Shown: piece after piece, positions 1 through 10,943 of the stretch
Layout of the letters: each line of letters starts with the position of its first letter
How positions within the stretch are numbered: the first letter of the stretch is position 1
Assembly: GCA_033032865.1 (NCBI GenBank)
Contig: JAWHQI010000228.1
Location: 4,254,501-4,318,500, forward strand
DNA length: 64,000 bases
Source: Dactylorhiza incarnata
Lineage: Eukaryota; Streptophyta; Magnoliopsida; Asparagales; Orchidaceae
Direction of reading: 5' to 3'
Position numbers and translations under genes: made by a program
Notes under the pieces: generated by a model
The model's database searches: none
Seen by the model: the letters and a program-made list of their open reading frames with translations, nothing else
Told to the model about the DNA's origin: nothing

Positions 1-824
1 AGGAGGAATTGTTTCCTCGGATTGAAGATTCAACCGCGCAAAACATGTCCTAATTTGGGATAGCGCCAGCGGTAGCACTAGCGCAGGCGCTAGCGCTAAG
101 TCTATAAAAAGGCCATCTTTGCTCCGTCTTCCTAAGCCTCTAAAGATCCAGAATTCCAGAGCTTCGAGCCACAACATAGAGAGGAAGTTTCAGAGAGATA
201 CTCCCACAAATCCATAAATACTAAAGGAGATCCGTGGAGAAGATTTCAAGACGCTTCATCATCATGACGAAAGACCGCATCGACTACGATCATACTCTGC
301 GTCTTCGTCTACTTCTCCAAAAGATCCACATAGAGGGAGTTTTATATTATTGTCTTTTCATTTCATATCTTTTCTGTAATAGTTTAGTGAAATTCGCCTC
401 GTGTTGGCGACTAGGTCTGGGTAGGACATAGGGCTGAAATTCGCCTCGTATTGGCGACTAGGTCTCGGGTGTAGGTCTAGGGGGTGCTCGAGGCCATATC
501 CAGGGAAGGGTTGGCTAGAGCGGCTTGAGGCCGTATCCGGGGAAGGATCGGCTAAAGCCAACCGGTTCGTGGGGATACGAGTCGGTATAGAAAACAAAAA
601 GAGTTTTTCTATTAGCTTTGATTTCTAGCTTCGATAAGATATCAAGTTTTGTAATCATGCTTCTCAAGTTAATAAAATCATGTCTTTACTTTCACTTCAC
701 TTGATTTGTCTTGTTCTTCTCTAGTTTAATAATCAAAGCTTTTTCATAGTTATTCAAAATATATTACAAGTTTTTAAAACCCTTATTCACCCCCCCCCCT
801 CTAATGGCGCCTACCGATCCAACA
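1..824 (+). repeat. copA: 3' part of a Sirevirus-like copia LTR
   Basis: This is the same LTR family as copB (reverse complement of 10944-12122). Shared features are the 'TTGGCGACTAGGTCT' repeats (about 390-470), the 'GAGGCCATATCC' repeats (490-540) and the terminal module TTATTCAC-polyC-TCTAA followed by CGATCCAACA at 814-824. The element end is exact: base 825 resumes a gypsy reverse transcriptase in the middle of its coding sequence. The 5' end lies outside the window, so it cannot be said whether this is a solo LTR or the 3' LTR of a whole element, and the target duplication cannot be checked. An ORF starting at 804 begins inside this LTR and reads into the gypsy RT by chance. Confidence 0.88.
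61..110 (+). promoter_or_regulatory. copA palindrome boxes and TATA box
   Basis: AGCGC/GCGCT-type self-complementary boxes at 61-97 (for example GGCGCTAGCGC) lie directly upstream of TATAAAAA at 103-110. Boxes of symmetric CpG-rich motifs just upstream of the promoter are the layout described for Sirevirus LTRs. That the TATA is used as the LTR promoter is inference. Confidence 0.6.
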
Positions 825-2359
825 GAGTTTGCCATAGACCTCGAGCCAGGCACCCGGTCCATTGCTAAGGCACCATACCGCATGGCGCCTCGCGAGTTAG
901 AAGAATATCGTGTTTATTTGGATGAACTTTTGGAGTGTGGTTTCATCAGACCGAGTACTTCTCCATGGGCTGCTCCTGTTCTCTTTGTGAAGAAGAAGGA
1001 CGGTTCCATGAGGCTGTGTATCGATTATTGAGAGTTGAACAAGGCGACGATCAAGAATAGATATTCGTTGCCGCGGATTGATGATTTGTTCGATCAGCTG
1101 CGTGGGTGCACCAAATTCTCGAAGATTGATATTCGTTCAGGCTACCACGAGATGAGGGTTCGTGAGTCAGACATTCTTCTGACGGATTTTAGATCCCGGT
1201 ACGGACATTTTGAGTTCCTCGTGTTGTCCTTTGGTTTGACTAACGCACCTTCTGCATTCATGGATCTGATGAACCGGGTATTCAAGGATTTTCTTGACCA
1301 TTTTGTGGTCGTCTTCGTCGATGACGTTCTCATCTATTCTTGCAGTGATGAGGAGCATGCCTATCACTTGCATCGAATTCTGTCTGTCTTGAGAGAGCAT
1401 AAGTTGTATGCTAAGCTAAGCAAGTGTGAGTTTTGGCTGCCTCGGGTGTCCTTTTTAGGACATATGGTGAGCAAGGATGGAATCTCTGTTGATCCCGCCA
1501 AGATTTCAGCGGTGATGGATTGGAAGAGACCTTCTACTCCAAAGGAGATCAGAAGTTTCTTGGGCTTGGCTGGATACTATAGGAGATTTGTGGAGGGTTT
1601 CTCCACATTGTCCGCTCTGATGACCCGGCTTACACAAAAGAATGCCGCCTTCATTTGGAATGATAAGTGTGAGGAGGCTTTCTAAGAGTTGAAGAGAAGG
1701 TTGTGCACTGCCCCAATTTTCATTCTGCCTATTGAGGGAGTGGAGTTTGCGGTGTATGTTGATGCTTCCCACATTGGTCTTGGTTGCGTTCTGATGCAAG
1801 AGGGGAAGGTGATCGCCTATGGATCTAGGCAATTGAAGGTTCATGAGAAGAATTACCCTACCCATGATTTGGAGTTTGCGGCAGTAATCTATGTCCTGAA
1901 GCTGTGGAGACACCTACTATATGGCGCTGTGTGCAAGATTTATACCGATCATAAAAGCTTGAAGTATGTATTCACACAAAAGGAGCTGAATTTGCGCCAA
2001 CGTCGGTGGTTGGAGTATGTTGTTGATTATGAAGTGGACATCCTCTATCATCCTGGTATGTGGTGGCCGATGCTTTGAGCAGGAAGACAGCTCAGATCTT
2101 CAATTTATCTATTCAAGCCTTGGTTGAGGAGTTTCTTTTGATGGATATTTCGGCGGTGAGCCGTGGCGAGCCCTCTCGTTTGGAGGCAGAAGAGCCTTCG
2201 TGGATCACTCTCACAAGGTTACATCAGAAAGAAGACCCAGATCTTCAGCATCTCCGAGGAAGAACCGAGAGAGGAGAACTATCTGATTTCTCCATAGATG
2301 AGCTTGGCACCCTCTTGTATAGAGGTAGATTATGTATCCCGGTGGTGGGAGATATTTGA
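825..2359 (+). pseudogene. gyp1 reverse transcriptase and RNase H (broken)
   Basis: The fragment would copy element RNA into DNA and degrade the RNA strand. It begins mid-protein at 'EFAIDLEPG', where copA cut it. Visible RT landmarks are [30 protein letters not shown] and the catalytic motif FVDDVLIYS (about 1310-1335), then the RNase H region with [16 protein letters not shown] and TDHKSL (1745-1970). Breaks: an in-frame TGA at 1029-1031 where the family has Arg, a TAA at 1683-1685 where it has Gln, and a frameshift with small loss near 2055-2060 just before the ADALSRK motif. The frame stops at 2357-2359. The two stops are each one C-to-T change from the family codon. The closest relative in the window is the gyp3 pol at 22205-24247. 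Confidence 0.9.
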
Positions 2360-3578
2360 GTGATGATTTGCAGAGAAGTTCACGGATCTAGTGTGGCCTA
2401 CCACCCGGGTTCCACCAAGATGTATAGAGATCTGAAGCAAATCGTGTGGTGGTCGGGTATGAAGAATGACATCGCTAAAATTTGTATCGGAGTGCTTCAC
2501 GTGCAAGCGGGTGAAGGCCGATCATGGCAGGCCTGAAGGAAAATTGACCCCTTTGGAAATCCCCATGTGGAAATGGGAAAGTATATTGATGGACTTTATT
2601 ACAGGATTACCAAGGTCCCCTTGTGGACATGATTCCGTCTGGGTTATAGTTGATCGATTGACAAAGTGTGCTCATTTCGTCCCCTTCAAAATTGGTTATT
2701 CTATGAAGAAGATAGCAGATTTGTATTTGGATGAGGTCATCCGGTTGCATGGAGTGCCAGTGAGTATGGTGTCAGATCAAGACTCCAGGTTCACGTCACG
2801 ATTCTGGCAGAGCTTACAGGGAGCTTTGGGCACCAACCTCAGGTGTTCGACCGCATACCATCCACAGACAAATGGTTAAACGGAGCTAGTTAATCAGATT
2901 GTGGAAGCCATGATCAGGTGTTACATATTGGAGCATGGTGGAGCTTGGGACGAGCGCCTCAGACTTATGGAGTTTGCTTACAATAATAGTTTCCAAGAAA
3001 GTTTGCAGATGGCCCCTTTTGAAGCGTTGTATGGGAGGCATTGCAGGACTCCCTTGTTTTGGGCCGAAGTCAGTGAGAGACCATTGCTAGGTCCAGATCC
3101 ACGTTGCTCGGGACCAGAATGAAAAGTATGCCATCAAAGAAGGGCGGATCTGGAGTTTGGGGTTGGGGACAGTGTTTTCCTGAAGGTCTCTCCGATGTCA
3201 GGTGTTAAAAGATTTGGGAAGAACCACAAGTTGGATCCCAGATATGTTGGTCCCTTTCAGGTTGTTGAGCGCATCGGGGTGTCTGCTTATAGATTGGAGT
3301 TACCTGCCACCTTCCCTAGCGTCCATAATGTGTTTCATGTGAGTCAGTTAAGGAAGTGTGTCCGCATCAATCGTCAAGTTCTCGATTCGGTGCCTCAGAT
3401 TCAGCCCAATTTGTCTTATGTTGAGGAGTCGGTTCGTATTTTGGAGACCCAAGAACGGGTGTTGCAGAGGAAATCTATTCCCATGGTGAAAGTGCTTTGG
3501 TGGAATCATGACGTCGAGAGCGCAACATGGGAGATGGAGTCAGCTATGCAGGCATCTCATCTTCACCTTTTCAATTAA
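2360..3578 (+). pseudogene. gyp1 integrase with chromodomain-like C-terminus (broken)
   Basis: Integrase inserts the cDNA, and in chromoviruses the C-terminal chromodomain steers insertion to chromatin. An HHCC zinc-binding region is seen near 2375-2510 (ending CFTCKRVK, across a frameshift near 2460). The core has the first Asp in MDFITGLP (about 2590), the second in [10 protein letters not shown] (about 2775) and the Glu in TELVNQ (about 2885). A TAA at 2877-2879 replaces the Gln codon just before it. There is a further break around 3120-3195. The last part (3195-3578) contains GPFQVVERIG and HNVFHVSQLRKC, then a chromodomain-like stretch KVLWWNHDVESATWEMES, which supports a chromovirus (Tekay/Del-like) assignment. 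Confidence 0.88.
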
Positions 3579-3746
3579 TTAGCTCAGGTAAATCTCCTTT
3601 CCCGCACCATTTATCTTTTCATCTAATTAGCCCAGGTCAATTTCCTTTCCTGCACCATTTAATTATCTATCCTAAATTTCCTTTCCTGCACCATGTATCT
3701 ATCTTAATGTTGTCTTCTGCTCTTACCTCAAGTTTCGAGACGAAAC

Positions 3747-3766
3747 TTTCTTTTAGGGGGAGTGGC
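3747..3766 (+). other. gyp1 polypurine tract
   Basis: TTTTAGGGGGAGTGGC directly precedes the LTR start TGTAACGCC. The gyp3 LTR has GTAGTGGC at the equivalent junction seen in reverse at 40219-40226. This is the plus-strand primer site for reverse transcription in the family. Confidence 0.75.
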
Positions 3767-4414
3767 TGTAACGCCCCTAATTTTTTCGGTAATTATTTAA
3801 TTCGGTGATGGCATGTTTATGACGTCAGGGCATTACTTTTAACGTCGAGTTAGCAGCGCGTCGCTGTTTGCGCGTTTTCGCGTACGTTTGGGTCAAATCG
3901 ACCAATTTTTGAGATGACCTGGAATTTGGAAAATTTTTACGTTAGGAAATTAAATTATTAAATTTTAGACCTGCCCGTCAAGTTTCGTTGCAATCCGAGC
4001 CATTTTAGAGCCTCGGCGCATTTTAGGAGATTTGTAGGTTTTTAACGTTCGTCGTAAACTTCGGCCATTTATATCTCAAGATCGGCACGTCGGGTTTTGA
4101 TTCCGGCTTCACCGTTAGATTCGTAGCGCCGTCGTGCATCTTAGGCTCAACTTTTTATTAACTGGGATTTCAGCGGTAACTTTACTGGAGAAAATATATA
4201 TTGGAGAAAATATATATTGAAGAATTTATCCATCCAGAAATGCTTACCATGCTGGAGGATTTGATGAGTAATTTTGTTGATTTTCAATGTGATTGCTTCT
4301 TAGATTCGGACCTGGAGGATTGTGGAGCAGAAGAAAATATGATGATTATATTCTGAACCACTGAGACAACCTTCCATATGTACTGATCCGCTGGTATCCT
4401 TCTTCCTCCTTTCG

Positions 4415-4860
4415 TTGAACGAAATATTCGTCGATCTCCAGCTGTTCGTCGATCTTCCTCCTTTCGTCGAACAAAATATTCGTCGATCTCCAGCTGTTCG
4501 TCGAATGAATTGTTCGTCGATCTTCCTTCATTCGTCGAACAAAATGTTCGTCGGCCGCTGTTCAGCTTTTCGTCGATCACCTCCATTCGTCGAACGAAAT
4601 TTTCGTCGGCCACTGTTCAGCTTTTCGTCGATCACCTCCATTCGTCGAACGAAATGTTCGTCGGCTGCTATTCAGCTTTTCGTCTATCACCTCCATTCAT
4701 CGAACGAAATGTTCGTCGGCCGCTGCTCAGCTTTTCTTCGATCACCTCCATTCGTCGAACGAAATGTTCGTCAGCCGCTGTTCAGCTTTTCGTCGATCCC
4801 CTCCATTCATCAAACGAATTGTTCATCATCCGCTGTTCTGCTATTCGCCATTCGACAAAT
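4415..4860 (+). repeat. GTTCGTCGAAC palindrome array with 55-bp tandem unit
   Basis: More than ten copies or decayed copies of TTCGTCGAACGAA / GTTCGTCGAAC are present. In the right half the unit beginning TTCAGCTTTTCG recurs at 4561, 4616, 4671, 4726 and 4781, an exact 55-bp period. Many variants are TpG or CpA replacements inside the CpGs. The array lies just upstream of a TATA-like stretch at 4957. The homologous gyp3 LTR has no array at this position; its own array is elsewhere. Confidence 0.85.
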
Positions 4861-4956
4861 TGAGCCAGCCTTCGGCAGAGTCGCGTGAGTTATGTGATTC
4901 GGAAGTTATTATTATTATTATTAATATTATTATTGATAGTATGGTTATTAATAATA

Positions 4957-4969
4957 TATATATTTTATA
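4957..4969 (+). promoter_or_regulatory. gyp1 LTR TATA-like box
   Basis: An ATATATATTTTATAG stretch is followed by a CT-rich run (CTTCTTCTTCATTC), as at a plant transcription start. In the gyp3 LTR the matching CTTCTTCCTTC block also follows a TATA box (39834-39845, minus). Promoter use is inference. Confidence 0.45.
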
Positions 4970-6614
4970 GTGTATTCACTTCTTCTTCTTCATTCTGACC
5001 GAACCAGAGAGAAAAGCGAGCGACGGGGCGGCGATTTCTTGAATCTTTCGGGCACCGCCGACGGAGCTCCGGTGGTCAAAATCGCGAACCGAGCATGGAT
5101 CCGGAAAGCTCTCGACGAGAGCTTCGCACTCGTGGTAATTTCCTTCCGTTTCGTTAGACTTTTTCGTTAATTTTTTCGTTCCCTAACTTCTTTTAGCTAG
5201 ATCTCTTGTAGATTTTGACTCCTCCCGCCTTCTCTTACCCCGATCTGCAACGTGGAGAGATTCGGAAAGTTTTTCCAGCAAAACCTAAGGCAAGTGGTGA
5301 TCTTGCTCTTGCTCTTTTTCCTTGCCATATAACAGCCCCAAGCTGGCGCTCTTTACCTAGCTATACCATATCCCCTCTATATTCTCTAATTTATGCTGCT
5401 AATACCTTAGCATTGCCAGTTATTAAAAGGATTTTTTTTGTTAACACTATATCTCCTTTACATTCTCTATTTCTACTCGCAATATGGTAGGTTATGTTCT
5501 GATGGGCCTCGCCTCTTTTCCTTTTAAATTAATTAATTCTGTTGGAGGTCGTACACGATGTTGGCGGTGCCACCGGTGCGGTGCTCTGAGGGTCGTGACG
5601 ATGGAGATGGTATTATACCTGCACAGCTTCTCCTTTTCTGATGAGCTGATCAATCTCTATAATTTGAACAAGAGTAACATGATTAATAATGTGAATGTTG
5701 ATGCTTATTTGCTTATGGCGAGTTTTGACCTTGCCTGGGTTCACACCCTTGTTTGGTGAATGTTTTTCTGCTGATCATTAGATTATTTTGCTGTTTCTTT
5801 ACCTGTTGTTCATTTGCTGCTAGTTTTGTTGTCACTAATCCTTGCAGCTACTGTTTCCCTCCGATCTCGCGGAGGTTTGCTTACTTTCTTATTTTCTGCA
5901 CCACTTGTAACTTGCTTATGAGGTGTTCTTTCTTTGAATGCCCCAGGTTCAGGGCAGTAGCAGGTGTTAGTGCGGAGTTGCGTTGGTTGCTGTCTTTTGA
6001 TCCTCTTGAGATAGGATTCTCTGCGAACTTGTCGGCCCATGGGTTCGTGTCAGGTGTTGACGCCCATGATGCCGTTTTTTTAGACTTTTGCTACACTGCT
6101 GCTGTTACTTGTTGTTTACTTTTGAACACTTGTTCTGGAATGCTTAGATATGGGTTGGCTTTTAGCCCCCTTTCTTAGATATACTAAGGCTTTTGGAGCA
6201 TTGCATATTATGATTTGAAATGTTAATCTCACTACTTTCTGCGCATGCTAAATTTACTTATATATATATATATATAAAAATCTAGGAGTACGATCATGCA
6301 TGGTGCGCCTCACTTGGTCTTCATGTACACTTAGGCCACTAAGTAACTAAATCAAGTATTTTCCGCTGCGTAAAACTATATTTTAAAAGCGTGGACTAGT
6401 TGATCCACCTAGCCGAGGGACACGGCTTTGTTAATTTTTCTGCATAAATAATATTTGAATTACCTTGAGTTAATAATAATAACTTCTTTGAACTGCGAGG
6501 GATGATGAGTTGCCTTAACGTCAGTAGGTGTGCCCTACGTGACGTGGCATCACACTGCGTAGTTTTCCCTACTCTGATAGCATTTTAAATGTTGGGAAAA
6601 TGCGGGTTTTGACA

Positions 6615-6709
6615 ATCATGCACCTAAAATCTTTATGTCATTGTGCCTTGGCAACCAGATCATCATCAAGTAGTGGTGGAGGAGCCGCGACATCAATCCT
6701 CCCCCGCTC
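6615..6709 (-). repeat. gyp2 3' LTR remnant and polypurine tract
   Basis: 6615-6695 matches the first 80 bases of the intact LTR (20975-21056) with a handful of differences, ending ACATCA at 6695. Just inside, on minus, GAGCGGGGGAGGAT (6696-6709) is the polypurine tract. The remnant ends where the gyp1 LTR begins, consistent with interruption by gyp1. Confidence 0.8.
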
Positions 6710-6772
6710 AAAATCACGTATCACCGATGCGTGGTCCGAGAGATAGCGGTGGAGAAGGTCGGCATCCAAGCG

Positions 6773-8110
6773 TCAAAGCTCCGTCTTGAGTACCCATGAG
6801 TCGTCCGAAGGGGGGCGGTCATGCCAGTGGATGAGGAAGCGGTAGGTATCACCATCAACAGTAGCAAGTGGCTTAGCAGCAAGTATCGTATTTGGAGTGA
6901 GAAATGTCTTGGGAAACCTAGGAAACATGTCAGCAGTAGGAATAAAAGTATGAAACTCACCATCCGATGATATACCTGTGGGGACCGAAAGAGAGAGATC
7001 ATCCGAACTACCACTCCCCAACCCATTAGAAATTTTAGTGGAGGGAGAAGTCGACAAAGAATTCAACTCTTGTGGAGGCGAAACAAACGACGTTAAATCC
7101 AAGACATTAAAAATGGGGGAGATACCCCAATCCACAGGGAAATCCAAAATGAAAGCATTGTCTCCTAGCTTCTTTATAGTCCGAAAACGGACGGCGCGCT
7201 TTGGTGCTAACTTTTTAACGGTGCCAGATTGTAGTTGTTCGGGAACTAACCGGACTAAAACTAGATCGCCGACTTTAAAGTGTGACACTCTCCTATGTAG
7301 ATTAGCGTGCACTTGATAGGACTCGTATTGAGCAGTCAAGGTAGCCCGTATACGTTCATGTAGGTCATGAATGTGTTGGGCAAAGGATTGTGCAAACTGA
7401 CTTGCTTTGTACGTTGGGGGCAACAGAACCAAGTCAAGCGGCAAAGGGGCCTTGTACCCGTGAACAATCTCGTTTGGAGACATACCCGTGGACCTATTTT
7501 TTGAATTATTGTAGGCCAATTGGGCATGGGGAAGAAGTAGATCCCACGTGCCTTAGTGATCGCTCACTAGACATCTAAGAAGATTCCCCAAGCTCCGATT
7601 AACCACTTCCGTCTGCCCATCAGTTTGTTGATGATAGGCGGCGGAAAACAATAATTTGGTACCCATTAAAATCCAAAGTGTTTTCCAAAAATAACTCGTA
7701 TATTTGACATCTCTATCCGAGACTATTGGCTTCGACACTCTTCGGTGACTAACGACTTCTTTAAAATATAATTTTGCAATGTGAGACGCATCGTTGGTCC
7801 TAGTGCACGAAAAAAAATATGCCATTTTTTAGAACCTATCCACAACTACAAAAATAGAATCGTGACGGCTGGGTAGGCCTAAAACAAAGTCCATACTCAC
7901 ATCTTCCCATGGTGTGGAAGGGATAGGCAAGGGTGTATATAATCCTATGTTGGTTTTGGTGCCCTCGGAGACCTGATAGATACGATAACTACTCACTACC
8001 CTTCCCACCATCGCCTTAAGTTTTGGCCAATAAAAGTTTTCCTCAACTAGCGTAACAGTATTATCCCTACCGAAATGGCCACTCAACCCTCCGCTATGCA
8101 GCTCCCAGAT
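6773..8110 (-). pseudogene. gyp2 integrase with chromodomain-like tail (broken)
   Basis: Read on minus from 8110. A zinc-binding region (8086-7960) keeps GHFGRDNT...FYWPKLK, but both expected Cys positions read Tyr (SYRIYQVSEG), each one G-to-A change. The core has Asp in MDFVLGLP, Asp in VSDRDVKY and Glu in QTEVVNR. In-frame stops lie at 7826-7828 and 7550-7552. The C-terminal domain shows FKVGDLVLVRL, GDNAFILDFP and FNVLDLTSF, and the protein ends in a chromodomain-like stretch RFLIHWHDRPPSDDSW. This points to a chromovirus outside the gyp1/gyp3 family, perhaps CRM- or Reina-like, but I cannot fix the lineage. Confidence 0.85.
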
Positions 8111-8329
8111 GATATGAAGACGTAAAGATGACTGTTAGATACACAACTTTCCATGCCTAAATAGATAGCCATCCTTAATAACAAATGCAGATATAGTCGT
8201 GGGGGAACTATCCTGGGAAGATAAATATGAATCCTAAAAATCTGGGCAGGTAGCGTACTCATCCTTAACGCACTCGAATCCTACAACATTAACCTCCATA
8301 GTGGAAAGCAAAAGGGTAAGGCGACTAAG

Positions 8330-9480
8330 GGCGTCCGCGACTCAGTTGTTAGCTCCCTTAAGGTGCTTAAGATCAAATGTGTAACCTTGTAGGAAAGCTA
8401 CCCACTTAGCGTGACGCGGGCTAATTTTATGCTGACCATTTATGAACTGCAATGCTTCGTGATCGGAGAGGATCACAAACTCCTTGGAGAGGAGATAGTG
8501 CCTCCAATGGTGCAAACATCTAACAACCGCATAAAACTCAATGTCGTAGTTTGTATAATTAAACTTAGCGCCAGATAACTTCTCACTAAAGTAACTCACA
8601 GGGTGCCCTTCCTGACTCAAAAAACCTCCTATTCCCGCACCAGAAGCATCACAAGTAAGCTCAAAGACTTTGGCAAATTCAGGTAGACGTAAGACAGGTG
8701 CCTCATCCATAAGCTTCTTAATGCATTGAAAAGCATGGGTGGCGAACTTCGTCCAGGTGAACTCGCCCTTCTTCATGCAATCAGTAATGGAGGCCATGAT
8801 GCTACTGAATTCCCGTATAAAACGACGGTAAAATGTAGCTAACCCGTGGAAACTACGCACCTCTCGTAAAGTGGTCGGCTCGGGCCAGTCCTAAATGACG
8901 TGGACCTTGCTAGGGTCAACTCTAATGCCCTCCGATCCGACTATGTAGCCTAAGAACTCCACTTCAGAGACATAGAAAGTGCATTTCTTTAGATTAAGAA
9001 ATAATGTTTCCTTCCACAGGGTGGAAATATTCACTCTCATGTGGGAGATGTGCTCGGCAGTGGTGGTGCTATAAATCAATATGTCGTCAAAGTAGACTAC
9101 CATAAACTTTCCCATGAACGGCTGAAAGACGTGGGTCATCATCCAAGAAAAGGTACCGGGGGCATTGGATAGCCTAAAGGGCATCACAAGCCACTCGTAC
9201 AGTCCATCCTTAGACTTAAACGCAGTCTTCCATTAATCTCCCTCACGGATCCTAATCTGGTGATAGCCACTCCGTAAGTCTACTTCGAAAAGATGGTGGT
9301 GCCAGATAAGACATCTAAGAGGTCATCTAATCGTGGAATAGGGAACCTATGCTTGATGGTAATCTTGTTGATAGCACGGCTATCAACACACAATCGCCAT
9401 GTACCATCCTTCTTGGGGGCAAGCAAGGCTGGTACAGCAGATGGACTCATGCTAGTCCTAATGAACCCCTTCTTCAATAG
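8330..9480 (-). pseudogene. gyp2 reverse transcriptase and RNase H (broken)
   Basis: Read on minus from 9480. Visible are [46 protein letters not shown], the catalytic YFDDILIYS (about 9070-9095), the connection LATFYRRFIREFS, and RNase H with TCDASGAGIGGFLSQEGH and SDHEALQF, ending near KGANN (8345). Breaks include a frameshift before 9477, another with a stop near 9280-9230, and stops around 8890 and 8340. Confidence 0.88.
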
Positions 9481-9484
9481 GTCC

Positions 9485-10943
9485 TCAATTTGGGCATGTA
9501 ACTCCTTGTGGGAAGCAGGATGGAGTCAATAATGGGCTGGTTGGGCAAAGAGGAGGCGGGACAAGATCTATCGAATGCTGAATATCCCTAAACGGGGGTA
9601 ATGATGACGGTAACTCCTCCGGGTACACGTCCCTATACTCTTCCAATAGTACCCGTAACTCTCTAGGTAGATCATCCAAAACACTAGAATCAGTCTTCGC
9701 ACTCATAAGTACTAGTGCATACATCACTCCATCAAGAAACGGATCCTTCACAAACTCCTTCCTACCAACTAGATACAACGTCTTCCTCTCTACTGGGATA
9801 GTGGTGTCCTTAGCCAAAACTACTGGCTCTTTCGGGACGGTCGGCCTCAAGGTAAAGGTCTTGCCATTGAATTTAAATTCATACGTGTTGGCTCTACCAA
9901 AATGTGTCACATCACGATCGTAGAACCAAGGGCGGCCTAGTAACACGTGATAAGCGTCCATCGGAAGGACATCACACCATACCTCATCAGTATAAGATTT
10001 GAATGAGAGGGGGACCAGGCATCGCTTAGTAACCAGGACGTTGATCTTGTTGATCCAAGCTACCTGAAATGGGGTCAGGTGTGGTTCCGTGGTCAAGGAC
10101 ATACGTGCGACGATGTTCTCAGAAACGACATTCACACAGCTACCCCTATCGATATTCAGCTTGTAGAGTTTCTCTCCCCTCTTAAACATCAGAGAAAATA
10201 TGCTCGTCCTCTTCCAATCATCTAATGGACGAGGAGTGGTCAAGATACAATGCATTACCATAAGGTTGTGATCGTCCTCTAAATCACTTGGGAGCCCCTC
10301 TGGGTCACTCTCCTCAGCAACCTCGAATACATAATCAACGAGATCGGTAGTCGACTCTAATCGGGCTATGGCCTTAGTCTTCGTTGGGCACTCAAAGGCA
10401 TAGTGGCCTTGAATGCCGCAAGAGTAACATGTCGGGTTGGCCTTGCTTACCTTCCCTATGGGGATACACTCACTCGCAGGATTCCTAACGTTCCTAGCAG
10501 TGATCACGACAGACTTCGACTCGGTGGACCTAAACTTCCCCTTATCTGGATATGTGGAGGAAGACGCTCCAACGGTGGACTTGTTCTTCGTGTGGGAATA
10601 TCGGGAGTGGGCCTTCGAGGCAAAATGCTTTTCAATGTCAAGGGCGGCATTGAAAGTCGTGTTCAGGTCCATGTGACCATAGCGCAGGAGCTTCCTTTGA
10701 GTATTGGGTTGAAGCCTCTTACGAAATCGCGACAAGGTGACCTCAGGAATCTCCCTAAGATCACACCGCACCATATGATCTTTTAGTTCTCCCATATATT
10801 CAGCTACCGAATTGGAGCCCTACCGCAGGGTAGCAAGCTCATCGAACATCTGTGTTCGGTGGTACGCATGGACGTACTGATCGGTTAGCAAATTCTTCAT
10901 TACCGGCCAACCTATAGGTGTAACTCCCTGCCCGGCTCCAAAT
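9485..10943 (-). pseudogene. gyp2 gag C-terminal half and protease (interrupted)
   Basis: Read on minus. The gag core continues from the copB junction at 10943 through MFDELATLR to a TAG near 10825 (family Gln) and then an open stretch of 436 codons. A CCHC zinc knuckle, CYSCGIQGHYAFEC, lies near 10430-10390. The aspartic-protease region follows, with RGSC in place of the usual DSG-type active site ('NIDRGSCVNVVS', about 10165-10130), so the catalytic Asp-Ser/Thr-Gly may be damaged. Then comes the pre-RT linker with LPSSLPPFRDIQHSIDL. The frame is lost near 9500. The N-terminal half of gag lies at 19269-19746, on the other side of copB. Confidence 0.85.

Larger units (their letters stand above)
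825..6614 (+). mobile_element. gyp1: Ty3/gypsy chromovirus, 5' part cut by copA
   Basis: The order RT, RNase H, integrase, chromodomain-like C-terminus, polypurine tract, 3' LTR is that of a Ty3/gypsy element in plus orientation. gag, protease and the 5' LTR would lie left of the window beyond copA. It is the same family as gyp3: the integrase C-termini align closely and both have unusually long LTRs (about 2.85 kb). At 6614 the LTR ends in ...TTTTGACA and the next base starts a remnant of the gyp2 LTR, so gyp1 most likely inserted into the gyp2 3' LTR. The reading frames are broken, so the element is dead. Confidence 0.85.
3767..6614 (+). repeat. gyp1 3' LTR, 2.85 kb
   Basis: It starts TGTAACGCCCC and ends TGCGGGTTTTGACA. 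The gyp3 LTR (37368-40218, reverse complement) has the same start and end, nearly the same length, and scattered shared blocks such as TTCGTAGCGCCG, GAAAGCTCTCG, TAAGGCAAGTGG and CTAGTTGATCCAC. The two copies are strongly diverged between these blocks. Several short ORFs (5215-6178) have no recognisable domains and I regard them as chance. A TA microsatellite lies at about 6258-6275. Confidence 0.88.

Noticed and set aside
804..1031. ORF beginning at ATG 804 and reading into reverse transcriptase, as a possible LTR-gypsy fusion gene
   Set aside because: The ATG lies in the copA LTR end and the frame is joined only by the insertion junction at 824/825; it stops at 1029 and has no regulatory support.
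5215..6178. Run of plus-strand ORFs of 91-141 codons in the gyp1 LTR
   Set aside because: No domain, low-complexity composition, not preserved in the homologous gyp3 LTR; chance ORFs.
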